From positions 96,021-160,020 of the forward strand of contig NZ_AUMQ01000033.1 in the NCBI RefSeq assembly GCF_000430765.1: a DNA stretch of 64,000 nt, read 5' to 3'. Position numbers and translations under genes: made by a program. Position 1 is the first letter of the stretch; each line of letters opens with the position of its first letter. This stretch comes from Peribacillus kribbensis DSM 17871. Lineage in GTDB: Bacteria > Bacillota > Bacilli > Bacillales > DSM-1321. Below, piece by piece: positions 45,699 through 54,656 of this stretch. The notes beneath the pieces were generated by a model that was given only the letters and a program-made list of their open reading frames with translations, was not told the DNA's origin and searched no databases.

Positions 45699-46679
45699 GT
45701 GAGAAAAATCCTTCTAAGTTTGCTATCATGTTTGGTTATTTTAACAGCCGCGGGATGTTCCCAGCAGGCTGATTCAGCAGCACCTAAAAAACATATTAAA
45801 ATCGGCATTATGCTTTCCGATGCCGGACTCGGCGACCAATCCTTCTCGGATGCCGGTTTTGAGGGGCTCGAAAAGGCGCGGGACGAACTCGGCATTTCGT
45901 TTGATTACCGGGAAATCAAGGATACAAAAACGTACGAAACTGGAATTGAAGAGCTTGTAAAGGAAGGCAATGACCTTGTCATCGGACTTGGCTTTTCCAT
46001 GCAGGAGGCAATCGATAAGGTGGCCAAAAAATATCCTGATGAAAACTTCCTTGTCATTGATACCGTTTCAAAGCTTCCAAATGTTAGCTCTGTAACCTTT
46101 AAAGAAGAAGAAGGCTCTTATCTCATCGGACTGATTGCCGGGATGGAAACAAAGAGCGGAGTGGTCGGCTTTGTCGGCGGCATGGATGTACCGCTGATTC
46201 ATAAGTTTGAGAATGGCTTCAAGGAGGGAGTAACGGCTGTAAACCCAAAGGCCAAAATCCTTTCCACCTATGCTGGAAGCTTTGATGACGATGTTCTCGG
46301 CAAAAAGATCGCAGGAGACATGATCAAAAAGAAGGCCGATTATCTTTATCCTGCCGCTGGTTTTACTGGCATCGGCGTTTTAAAGCAGGCTCAGGAAGCT
46401 GGAGTCTACTCCTTTGGCGTGGACTCTGACCAATTCTTTTTAGCGGAAAAGTCCGTCGTATCCTCCATGATGAAGCGGGTGGATGTTGCCATTTACAATG
46501 TTGCGGAAGAGTTAGTCAAGAACGGAAAGCTTTCTCAAAAGGACAGAGTGCTAGGCGTTAAAGAGCACGGCGTGGATATTGCACCGATCCGTGTCATTTC
46601 CCTGACTCCCCAGGAGCAGACTTCCTTGGATGAGTTTAAAAATAAAATTGAAAACGGAACGATTACCGTTCAGCCATAA
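45699..46679 (+). CDS. BMP-family substrate-binding lipoprotein
   Basis: 326-residue lipoprotein with lipobox LTAAGC. The periplasmic-binding-protein fold of the BMP (PnrA/Med) family has IGIMLSDAGLGDQSFSDAGF, LVIGLGFSMQEAI, GFVGGMDVPLIHKFENGFKE, YLYPAAGFTGIGVL and FGVDSDQF. Members bind purine nucleosides or related ligands. The start is GTG 45699 with AGGAGA 6 nt upstream. No ABC permease or ATPase follows; instead a chemoreceptor starts 18 bp downstream, so the protein probably serves as its ligand-binding partner. Confidence 0.9.
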   Translation: MRKILLSLLSCLVILTAAGCSQQADSAAPKKHIKIGIMLSDAGLGDQSFSDAGFEGLEKARDELGISFDYREIKDTKTYETGIEELVKEGNDLVIGLGFSMQEAIDKVAKKYPDENFLVIDTVSKLPNVSSVTFKEEEGSYLIGLIAGMETKSGVVGFVGGMDVPLIHKFENGFKEGVTAVNPKAKILSTYAGSFDDDVLGKKIAGDMIKKKADYLYPAAGFTGIGVLKQAQEAGVYSFGVDSDQFFLAEKSVVSSMMKRVDVAIYNVAEELVKNGKLSQKDRVLGVKEHGVDIAPIRVISLTPQEQTSLDEFKNKIENGTITVQP

Positions 46680-46697
46680 GGAAGGAGAAATGACAGC

Positions 46698-48347
46698 ATG
46701 AAGCTCAAGCAAAAAATCTTACTTTTATCGCTCGTCCCTCTCGTTTTATCAGCTCTCATCATCGGTTTCATTATCATGGAGATGAGATCATTGAACTCAT
46801 CCACCGAGACACTCGTAAATATGCTCGTCAAGATCGAAGAGCTGAACAGCTCCTCCAAGAGCCTTTCAAAGTCACTCGGGTCCTATGCCATCAATGCTTC
46901 GGCAAGTAATGAGAACGACATCCGGACAGACTTTAAGAACGTGGAATCCGGGACAAAGTCTCTTGCGGGCTACATTACAGATTCACAGCAGAAGAAAACC
47001 TTAACCAAAATCAATACAAAATATGAAAACCTTCATGTCAGCTCGTTAAAGGTGCTGAATGAACGGAATCAATCAGAGGCAAAGCGCCAGTCCTTCCGCA
47101 CAAGAGGAATGGCAAACGATGTGTTTGAATTGAAGCGCAGCATCAATGAAGAATTTCTTGTGGTCCAGCATAATCTGGAGAGCAAGATTAAATGGATTGT
47201 TACCTTTTCCATCGCAGCGATTCTGATCTTAATCCTTGCCTGTGCCGTTGGTGCAGCTCTTTATACCGAAAGAATTGTCAGGCCGATTCGAAAGATCACT
47301 TCATCTGCTGAGGAAATTGCAGCGGGCAATCTGGCTGTCGAGCACATCGAGGTGCGAACAAAAGATGAAATCTACGCCCTTAATAAGGCATTCCAGAACA
47401 TGGGCGACAACCTGCGGGAGGTCATCCAATCTGTGAGCCTGAGCTCGAGCCAGGTCGCTGCCTCCGCGGAGGAGCTGATGGCCAGCGCGGATGAAACCAT
47501 GCGAGGAACCGAGCAGATCACCGCCTCCATTCAGCAGGTGGCGTCAGGAGCGGAGCAGCAGACCCTGAAGCTGGAGGAATCAGCCCAGGCTGTCGTACAG
47601 AGTACGGACGGCTCTAGGGATATTGCGGAAAACGCTGCTTCCGCACTTGAGCTTACAGCTGCAGCCAATGAACAGACTAATACCGGTTCCCAGCTTGTAA
47701 CGGAAACACTGAATCAGATGAATTCCATTCATTCATCCGTGGAGGAAACGGTATCTATATTGAATGAACTGGACTCCCGCTCTGCGGAAATCGGCGACAT
47801 TCTCGTGCTCATCAAAAGTATCGCTGAACAGACCAATCTGCTCGCCCTGAATGCTGCCATCGAAGCAGCACGGGCAGGTGAGGCCGGAAGAGGATTCTCT
47901 GTTGTAGCCGATGAGGTCCGGAAGCTTGCCGAGCAGACCAGCAGCTCGGTTTCCCATATCACAGGCATTACTTCTGAAATGCAGAAGGATACTAAGAAAA
48001 GCGTGGAATCAATCCTCTCTGCCAAAGAAAAAGTCGACAAAGGCCTGGAGATCGCCGGCGAAACCGACAGCACCTTCAAGAGCATTCTGTCATCCGTTAT
48101 GGAAGTATCAGACCAGATCGGAAAAATCACCCACATCTCCGGATCCATCTCCAGAGATGTCACCCTGGTATCCGACAGAGTCACCGACATGACCGGCACA
48201 GCCCAGGAAACCTCCCTCCACTCAGCAGAAGTGGCCTCCGCCTCCGAGCAGCAGCTCGCCTCCATGCAGGAAGTGAACGCGGCGGCAGTCTCACTCGCCG
48301 GATTGGCTGAGGAACTGAACCATACGATTGCGCGGTTTAGGATTTGA
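46698..48347 (+). CDS. methyl-accepting chemotaxis protein
   Basis: 549 residues. There is a membrane helix at 7-28, an extracellular helical four-helix-bundle sensor (29-178), a second helix (about 180-202), HAMP (203-257) and a signalling domain with the hairpin tip [20 protein letters not shown], followed by [20 protein letters not shown]. Glu/Gln pairs for methylation flank the tip. AAGGAG precedes the ATG. It is in an operon with the BMP-like lipoprotein. The sensor domain is small and has no Cache or PAS pattern, consistent with sensing through a binding protein. Confidence 0.93.
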   Translation: MKLKQKILLLSLVPLVLSALIIGFIIMEMRSLNSSTETLVNMLVKIEELNSSSKSLSKSLGSYAINASASNENDIRTDFKNVESGTKSLAGYITDSQQKKTLTKINTKYENLHVSSLKVLNERNQSEAKRQSFRTRGMANDVFELKRSINEEFLVVQHNLESKIKWIVTFSIAAILILILACAVGAALYTERIVRPIRKITSSAEEIAAGNLAVEHIEVRTKDEIYALNKAFQNMGDNLREVIQSVSLSSSQVAASAEELMASADETMRGTEQITASIQQVASGAEQQTLKLEESAQAVVQSTDGSRDIAENAASALELTAAANEQTNTGSQLVTETLNQMNSIHSSVEETVSILNELDSRSAEIGDILVLIKSIAEQTNLLALNAAIEAARAGEAGRGFSVVADEVRKLAEQTSSSVSHITGITSEMQKDTKKSVESILSAKEKVDKGLEIAGETDSTFKSILSSVMEVSDQIGKITHISGSISRDVTLVSDRVTDMTGTAQETSLHSAEVASASEQQLASMQEVNAAAVSLAGLAEELNHTIARFRI

Positions 48348-48355
48348 TTTAGGGA

Positions 48356-48380
48356 AGCAGCCTGAGGGCTGCTTTTTTTT
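48356..48380 (+). terminator. intrinsic terminator
   Basis: AGCAGCC/GGCTGCT stem, TGAG loop, eight T residues, just after the chemoreceptor gene. Confidence 0.9.
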
Positions 48381-48398
48381 GTCTTAGTGTGAGTGGGG

Positions 48399-48764
48399 TT
48401 CGGACTACTTTTCTCCGCCGACCGCCTCAAACCTGTCCGAACCTATACCGCCTTCGGACTACTTTTTCCGCCTCCCGCTTCAACTTGTCCGAACCTGGAT
48501 CGACTTCGGACTACTTTCTCTGCCGACCGCCTCAACCTGTCCGAACCTGGGCCGACTTCGGACTACTTTCCCCGCTTCCCGCTTCAACCTGTCCGAACCT
48601 GGGCCGACTTCGGACTACTTTCTCCGCTACCCGCTCCAACCTGTCCGAACCTGGATCGACTTCGGACTACTTTCTCCGCCGACCGCCTCAACCTGTCCGA
48701 ACCCGAACCGACTTCGGACTACTTTCCCTGCTTCCCGCTTCAACCTGTCCAAACCCGGAGAGGA
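48399..48764. repeat. seven tandem copies of a 52-bp intergenic repeat
   Basis: Units start TTCGGACTACTTT at 48399, 48453, 48505, 48557, 48609, 48661 and 48713; the first is 54 bp, the rest exactly 52 bp. Each ends in CAACCTGTCCGAACC, so GTCCGAA of one unit pairs with TTCGGAC of the next across an 11-nt spacer and gives a potential hairpin at every junction. 52 is not a multiple of 3. The long open frames across it have a proline/serine-rich product and no ribosome site, so I do not call a gene. Confidence 0.93.
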
Positions 48765-48855
48765 TCCCCTATAGTTTTATAAAATGAAAGAGTCATTTTA
48801 TTCACTCTTGTCAACAATGTTTTCAACCACGATAAACAATGAAAGAGGAATAAAA

Positions 48856-48984
48856 ATGACTCAATTGCAGCTACAGTTTAAGCCAAATATGGATATTTTA
48901 TACCCCGCAGGTCAGACTGCCTCTTCCTTCCACCTAGTTTCTTTTCGCATATATAGTGGAATTAATCAATATACCGTTCCATAG
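48856..48984 (+). CDS. small ORF, 42 aa, doubtful
   Basis: ATG 48856 has GAGG 7 nt upstream, and the product begins MTQLQLQFKPNMDILYPAGQ. It overlaps no other gene and ends 14 bp before the DUF421 start. The sequence looks soluble and may be the front end of a larger lost gene. No family recognised. Confidence 0.3.
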   Translation: MTQLQLQFKPNMDILYPAGQTASSFHLVSFRIYSGINQYTVP

Positions 48985-48997
48985 GGGAGGAATCTGG

Positions 48998-49672
48998 ATG
49001 TACGGTCATTTAGCGATTAAGCTCGTGATTGGATATATCACTTTGTTCGGGGTGACCCGCCTGCTGGGCAAAAAGAATATCGGGCAGCTGAATCCGATGG
49101 ATTTTGTTTCTACTCTATTGCTTAGTGAGTTTTTGGGGAATGCCCTCTATGACCAGAATGTGAGCATCCTGCATGTAGTTTTTGCCTGCTTTGTCTGGGT
49201 GCTTCTCATTTTGGTCTGTGAATATCTTTCTAAAAAGTTTTATCGGTTCCGAAGGATGACGGAAGGAAATCCTTCGATTGTCATCATAAGAGGGACGGTC
49301 GATTGGAATCAGCTTAAGAGAAATCGGGTGGATATGCAGGAGCTGTTGGAAATGCTCCGGGCGAATGAGGTGTTTTCTCTTCGGGAGGTAGAGTATGGAA
49401 TTCTTGAAAATAACGGCAGCCTCAGTGTGATGAAGCGGTCACTGCAGGATGCGCCCACCAGGAAGGATTTGAACCTGCCAGCCAAAGATAAGCATTTTCC
49501 AGTAATCGTCATTGAGAACGGTGTGTTTTCTGATTTGAACCTCACCCGCCATTCTATCGATAAAGGCGAATTGAGGCACGAGCTGGAGGAGCGCCATGTG
49601 AATCTCAGTCAGGTCTCTTATGCTGAATATCGGGAGGGAGAGGACCTTTATATCCGTCTGAAGGAAAAATAA
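48998..49672 (+). CDS. DUF421 membrane protein (YetF/YkjA/YrbG family)
   Basis: 224 residues. Three N-terminal helices (5-80) include ITLFGVTRLLGKKNIGQLNPMDFVSTLLL. A cytoplasmic domain follows with GNPSIVIIRGTVDWNQLKRN, EMLRANEVFSLREVEYGILE and ENNGSLSVMK. The ATG at 48998 has GGGGAGGAA upstream. The family is common in spore formers; no biochemical role is established. It stands alone between a small ORF and a terminator-like palindrome. Confidence 0.9.
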   Translation: MYGHLAIKLVIGYITLFGVTRLLGKKNIGQLNPMDFVSTLLLSEFLGNALYDQNVSILHVVFACFVWVLLILVCEYLSKKFYRFRRMTEGNPSIVIIRGTVDWNQLKRNRVDMQELLEMLRANEVFSLREVEYGILENNGSLSVMKRSLQDAPTRKDLNLPAKDKHFPVIVIENGVFSDLNLTRHSIDKGELRHELEERHVNLSQVSYAEYREGEDLYIRLKEK

Positions 49673-49675
49673 AGA

Positions 49676-49691
49676 CTCTGCCATGGCAGAG
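49676..49691. terminator. 16-bp palindrome between convergent genes
   Basis: CTCTGCCATGGCAGAG lies between the stops of the DUF421 and DUF1275 genes. It could end transcription from both sides, though the T tracts are short. Confidence 0.55.
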
Positions 49692-49693
49692 CT

Positions 49694-50461
49694 TCATTTA
49701 GGCTTCTTATCTTTCGTATACACCAGCAGTTTTTTGGGATTGGATTGAATCACGGCCAGTGCCAGGATCAGGATGCCCGAAGCAATCCAGATGGCTTCAG
49801 TACCAAAGTGGAGAGTGGATACGGTACCTGTCAAAGCACCTCCAAGGAAACCCAAAATGATCAGGCTGAAATCCAGGCATTTAAGTGCCGCCTCCCGGTC
49901 CTTTTCCATGACGGCCACATAGGCAGCCTGGGATGCGGTCCGAAGATTTCCCGTAACGATGGCAGAATTATAGGGCCATTTTACAAGAGTCCGAAACGCG
50001 GATAATTGCACAGAGGCCGCAAAGGCAACGGTGATCGTAACCGTTATGCTGGGAACCTCAGGCGGCCAGGTACCCACAATAAATAGAACGATGCTTTCAA
50101 CCAGAAGCACCGTTCTCGCCGGATAAGGGAAAAGCCGTATAATATGCGGATGCTTCAGATACTCCGCAACTATCACCCCAAAAACGAACGCAATCATCGG
50201 CGGAATATGGGCAAGCCCCTCATGCCACTTCCCCTGGGACAGCTTAATTCCGAGCAGCACAAGGTTTCCGGTCTGTGAGGTCGCGAATACCCCGTCCCTG
50301 CTTATATACGTATACGCATCCAGAAATCCTCCGACCGCCGCAAGCAGGATGCCCAATCCAACAGACTCCGCTGTCAAAGGAGGCAGCTTTTCTCTTTTTT
50401 CATATATGTAATTTCGTACAGATGAAAGACGAATTCTTCCTCTACCGCTGCGGATTCTCAT
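49694..50461 (-). CDS. DUF1275 (YoaK-like) membrane protein
   Basis: 255 residues, six hydrophobic helices. It has AAVGGFLDAYTYISRDGVFATSQTGNLV and WPYNSAIVTGNLRTASQ, the two family signatures. The ATG at 50461 has AGGAGA 6 nt upstream; 23 extra in-frame codons before it lack a site. A fragment of a paralogue lies at 39.64-39.80 kb. Function unknown, possibly transport. Confidence 0.9.
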   Translation of the reverse strand: MRIRSGRGRIRLSSVRNYIYEKREKLPPLTAESVGLGILLAAVGGFLDAYTYISRDGVFATSQTGNLVLLGIKLSQGKWHEGLAHIPPMIAFVFGVIVAEYLKHPHIIRLFPYPARTVLLVESIVLFIVGTWPPEVPSITVTITVAFAASVQLSAFRTLVKWPYNSAIVTGNLRTASQAAYVAVMEKDREAALKCLDFSLIILGFLGGALTGTVSTLHFGTEAIWIASGILILALAVIQSNPKKLLVYTKDKKPK

Positions 50462-50827
50462 AAAGTTTCTCCTGAAATGAGTTTTTTGTTCTTTTACCCT
50501 TGAGGAGGAGAAACTATTCTTATGGTTCACTGCTGAAATCAGGGTCTCGAGACCGCTTCTCTGAACCGTTTCTCCCGCTCCCTGCTGAAGTTTTGGCCTT
50601 GAGGCAAATCTCCTAAGTTAGTTCTCCGTCTTTTTAGTTCTTATTACCAATCCCCCCTCCATAATTTTTCAGAGGGAACATAAAACCCTAAAAGAATTGT
50701 AAATGGTAATCCCGGCCATACTATGACTAATTTCATCCTATGGGTTAGTCACGATAGCGAGCATTTATCGGGTTTTTTGGACTGTGTTTTATTAACTTTC
50801 ATTCAGTTTTCTACTACAATAAAAACT

Positions 50828-50842
50828 AATCAAACGTTTGAA
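50828..50842. promoter_or_regulatory. palindromic operator-like motif, copy 2
   Basis: AATCAAACGTTTGAAT contains the dyad TCAAACGTTTGA seen also at 38.4 kb. It lies 42 bp upstream of the sigma-B -35 element. It might be a regulator site for this promoter or for an older one. Confidence 0.4.
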
Positions 50843-50884
50843 TAAATCATGAACCTTTCTTTCGGCGAATTTTTAATTCAATAT

Positions 50885-50910
50885 GTTTCAACTTGCTCGA
50901 AGCTGGGTAT
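50885..50910 (+). promoter_or_regulatory. sigma-B promoter of the RsbY-like gene
   Basis: GTTTCA (50885-50890), 14-bp spacer, GGGTAT (50905-50910) match the sigma-B consensus GTTT-N13-15-GGGTAT closely, 60 bp before the start codon. In the rest of the 440-bp gap (50531-50969) I see only the dyad at 50.83 kb. Confidence 0.75.
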
Positions 50911-50969
50911 ATAAAAATGTTAGAATAGACTATATAAATAAAAATTGTTTTGGGGAGTAAGAGGGCATA

Positions 50970-52109
50970 ATGGGCATATTAATTGTTGATGATAACGAAG
51001 CGAATTTGTTTGTGGTTGAGAAGCTGTTAAGCCGCGCGGGTTATACAGATTCTTTATCTTTTACTTCGGCACAGGACATGTTTACATATTTGCTTTCTGA
51101 TAATCCGTTTGTTATAGAAGAACAGGTTGATGTGATTCTGATGGATATTATGATGCCGGAGATGGATGGGATTGAGGCCTGCCGGAAGCTGCAGTGTTTT
51201 CCTCATTTGAAGGATATCCCGGTCATTTTTGTGACAGCTCTTGAAGATACAAGCAAGGTGGTTGAGGCGCTTGATGCAGGCGGCATGGATTATGTGATGA
51301 AGCCGATCAAGAAAACGGAGCTCCTGGCAAGGATCCGTGTGGCCCTCCGTTTGAAGTATGAAAAGGACTGGCACAAGAAACAGGAAGAGAAAATCACCAA
51401 TGAGCTGGAGCTGTCCATGCAGGTGCAGACCAGCCTGCTCAGTGAGCCGATTTATAAGGATCATCTTCTGATGAAGGCATCCTATCTTCCCGCGAATAAG
51501 CTGGCCGGTGATATGTATTATTGGTATGAAATCGATGAGAACCGCCATGCGGCCATTTTGCTTGATATGATGGGCCATGGCATTTCTGCCTCTTTAGTCT
51601 GCATGTTTATCTCTTCTGTGCTGCGCGACTCCATCCGTTCCAATCCAGATCCAGAGTATGTTATTGGGGAGCTGAACCGCTGGATGAATTCCTTGAACCG
51701 GCAGAACGAAAGGATTCCCTATTACTTTACAGGCATTTATCTCGTAGTCGATACAGCCCAGCGTACGATTGAGTACATTAACGCAGGGCATCCAAGCGGC
51801 TATGCGCTGATTGACGGCGATGTGAAGGATCTGGCCAGCAATACCTGTGCCATCGGATTCTTTGACACCATCAAGTCTGAAAAGCATGTTTTATCCTATC
51901 ATGATTCGATGCAGCTGCTGTTCTTCACCGACGGAGTGTACGAAGCCGTTGATAAATATGAAGAAGCAGGCATACGGTATTTAAAGCAGGCCGCTTCTTC
52001 CTTTATGTCAGAAGCCCGTGTCGCGGAGCCGCTTGATTTGGTCCTGACTCCTGAGCAGCAGCAATCAGCCGGCGATGATATGTGTGTTGTGCTGATTCAA
52101 TGTTCATAG
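50970..52109 (+). CDS. response regulator with PP2C phosphatase domain (RsbY-like)
   Basis: 379 residues. The receiver domain (1-122) has GILIVDDNEANLF, the phospho-acceptor Asp in DVILMDIMMPEMDG and the Lys in MKPIKK. The SpoIIE/RsbU-type PP2C domain (about 165-379) has LAGDMYYWYEI, LLDMMGHGISASL, INAGHPSGY, FTDGVYEAVD and GDDMCVVLI, so the metal Asp residues are present. In B. cereus RsbY dephosphorylates RsbV to free sigma-B when phosphorylated by the hybrid kinase RsbK (established knowledge). The domain order, sigma-B promoter and the RsbK-like kinase 4 kb away support the same role. GAGGG precedes the ATG. Confidence 0.88.
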   Translation: MGILIVDDNEANLFVVEKLLSRAGYTDSLSFTSAQDMFTYLLSDNPFVIEEQVDVILMDIMMPEMDGIEACRKLQCFPHLKDIPVIFVTALEDTSKVVEALDAGGMDYVMKPIKKTELLARIRVALRLKYEKDWHKKQEEKITNELELSMQVQTSLLSEPIYKDHLLMKASYLPANKLAGDMYYWYEIDENRHAAILLDMMGHGISASLVCMFISSVLRDSIRSNPDPEYVIGELNRWMNSLNRQNERIPYYFTGIYLVVDTAQRTIEYINAGHPSGYALIDGDVKDLASNTCAIGFFDTIKSEKHVLSYHDSMQLLFFTDGVYEAVDKYEEAGIRYLKQAASSFMSEARVAEPLDLVLTPEQQQSAGDDMCVVLIQCS

Positions 52110-52122
52110 TTTTAATAGAGAG

Positions 52123-52152
52123 AATCCCCTGCCGGGTTGCAGGGGATTTTTT
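52123..52152 (+). terminator. intrinsic terminator
   Basis: AATCCCCTGC/GCAGGGGATT perfect 10-bp stem followed by TTTTTT, just after the RsbY-like gene. Confidence 0.9.
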
Positions 52153-52251
52153 CTATGCACTTTAAAAACCTCCCCCAACTATCCGATATAAATAGTAAAA
52201 AAGCCTTGGTCGCCTCTTCCGGATGATTTTTTAGGAGAATGGAGTCCCATC

Positions 52252-54628
52252 TTGTATTCTATTTCAGTTCATTCATTATTTGATTACCGATACATCCTGC
52301 CCACCCTTTTTTTCGCTGCCCTCGGCTGTATCATTGCAGTGGAAGTAAGTACGAGGGTTAAAAAGCAGAAGGATGCAGAACGAGTATTATACTGGGGCTC
52401 CCTTACCCTGGCCGGCTCCTTTTTGGCCTGCTATTACCTGGTTTTATTCTCAATGAATGCTTCTGCGGCCAGCAAGGGTCCCCTGAATTTCATTTTTATA
52501 TTTTTATTTTGTCTTTCTGGATCCTTCGGGGTTTTAAAGTTATCGCAGATTTCCATCCATAGCCATAAGCAATATATTGTGGGCTCACTCTTAGTGGGCA
52601 CCTTCCTGATGATCATAAACATCCTGTCCTATTCGATTTCATTTAAGGATGATCTGGAAGGTTAAGCCAATTTTATTTTCTATGACTTTCGTATTGACCA
52701 TGACGACTGCCTTTGCCATTTTCAGGCTGCTGATTCAATTTACCAATGAAGAGTCTTTCAGAATTTTAACAAAGTGGAAATATATCGGCTGCTTTTCTGC
52801 CGGCACCGCCATTGTTGGTACCAGCTTGATTATGTTCAGTTCCATTGTGCAAATCCATGGTCATTCTTCCGTTTTATCCGAACAAATCGTCCCCTTTATT
52901 TTTGTCATGGCCGTTAACTTTGTTCTTATGCTGGTGCTTGATCTGGTAGGGGATAAAATTCTAATGAAAAACGTACAGTCCTATACTTCCCTTTTTAGCT
53001 ACAACCCGGGTGCTGTTTTATCTGTCAATCTTGGCGGATATATACTCGATTCAAACAAAGCTGCAACAGACATAACAGGTTTTCGAAAAGACGAATTAAA
53101 AGGGATATATATCGGTGACCTTTTTGAAGAGGCTACTAAGACTACCATTTTTCTGCATTTAACAGCTGTCCTGGACGGCAGGATTACAAATCTTGAAACA
53201 CAGGTTATAAATAAGCAGGGACACCCAACAGATATAGCCATAACAGCCGTCCGAACCATCATAAATAATAATGTGATTGGGGCGTTTGGAATTTTTGAGG
53301 ATATCACAGATAAAAAAGGGCGGAAGAGCAGATACGGTATCTGGCTTATCACGATGAATTAACGAATATCCCCAATAGAAGAAACATCCATCAATATATT
53401 GCCGATTTAGCGGAGAGGGGGATAGAGTTCTGCATTTTTCTTTTGGATTTTGATAAATTCAAAAGGATCAATGATTCATTCGGACATACCTTCGGCGATA
53501 AAGCGCTGGTGGAAATCGCAAAAAGGCTCCAGGGATTAGCCGGAGAGGATGGAACTGCCGCAAGACAAGGCGGGGATGAGTTTTTAGTTGTACTGCCTTT
53601 AGGGGACTTCCAATCACTGGCAGATAGAATTATCAAAGGTTTTCAACAGCCGCTGATTGTTGATGGATCTGATGTTCTGCTTACTGCCAGTATGGGGATT
53701 GCCAGCTTCCCAAACCATACTGAAAATTTGGATGAATTGTACAAGTTTGCCGACTTGGCCATGTATTATGCAAAGGAAAATGGATCCAATGGTTTTTCCG
53801 TTTATGACGAGATCATGAAGAAAGAGACGCTGGAAAAGATCGAAATGGAACGTGATTTAAAATCTGCCATTGACGGGAATGAACTCATGCTGTATTTCCA
53901 GCCAAAATTCAATACTAGCAAACATGTGCTGAACGGCTCTGAGGTGCTGCTAAGGTGGCATCACCCTTTGAAAGGATTTATTCCTCCGAATAAATTTATT
54001 CCTGTGGCTGAGGAAAGCGGACTTATTTTTGAGATTGGAAAGGTTCGTTATTGCCGAAGTCTGTTCCACCATAGCTGCCTGGAAAGAATCCGGAAAAGAA
54101 ATCAACCGAGTGTCTATAAATATTTCCTTAGTAACGATTTTACAAGAAGGGTTTGTCGAATATATCCTTCATCACTTGGATACATTCAATTTGAGCGGAA
54201 GTTTTTTGGAACTGGAAGTCACAGAAAGAATGGTCATGAAAAATGAAGAGGAAGTGAATACTATCCTGCAGGAATTAAGGAGAAATGGCATTCATATCAG
54301 CATTGATGACTTTGGTACTGGATACAGCTCCCTAAGCTATCTTTACAAATTGAATGTTGATACCCTTAAAATTGATCAATCCTTCATTCGCTCCATAGAA
54401 AACAACCGTGAGGTCATTTCCGCTATTCTATCTCTCGCGGATAGTTTAAAAATGAAGGTGATTGCTGAGGGCGTGGAGACGAAAAGGGAAATTGAACTGC
54501 TGCAAGAGCTCGGGTGCACAGACGTCCAGGGATATTATTATTCTCCCCCTGTACCAAAAGAACTGTTCGAAGAGAAATGGATGGCTGGCAAGCATGCCGG
54601 ATTGTCTTCTAAAGCAAATACAGCCTGA
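52252..54628 (+). pseudogene. 7TM-PAS-GGDEF-EAL protein broken by three frameshifts
   Basis: A TTG start (GGAG 7 nt upstream) opens a gene with about seven membrane helices of MHYT-like layout. PAS (FSYNPGAVLSVNLGGYILDS), GGDEF (DFDKFKRINDSFGH, ARQGGDEFLVVL) and EAL (LYFQPKFNTSK, SGSFLELEVTER, SIDDFGTGYSSLSYL) domains follow. The frame shifts near 52650 (+1), near 53315 (one base lost in AAAAAAGGG, before AEEQIRYLAYHDELT) and near 54040 (extra A in GGAAAGG, before RFVIAEVCSTI). GGDEF reads GGDEF and the EAL site FQPKFN lacks the classical EAL triplet. Either a recent pseudogene or assembly errors; the two later shifts are in short homopolymers. Confidence 0.85.
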
Positions 54629-54655
54629 GCCCCTTAGGACTCAGGCTGCTTTTTA
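54621..54655 (+). terminator. intrinsic terminator
   Basis: AGCCTGAG (54622-54629) pairs with CTCAGGCT (54640-54647), then GCTTTTT. It lies between the convergent EAL and CheR genes. Confidence 0.85.
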
Positions 54656-54656
54656 C

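Noticed and set aside
47729..48430. 233-aa ORF antisense to the chemoreceptor
   Set aside because: Shadow of the strongly codon-biased, repetitive signalling domain; product is Ser/Ala-rich without motifs.
48399..48764. CRISPR array
   Set aside because: Repeats are head-to-tail with no unique spacers of constant length, and no cas genes are nearby.
48389..48787. Two long overlapping ORFs across the 52-bp array
   Set aside because: The unit is not a multiple of three, so the frame rotates through the repeat. Openness comes from the lack of TAA/TAG/TGA in the unit. No ribosome site.
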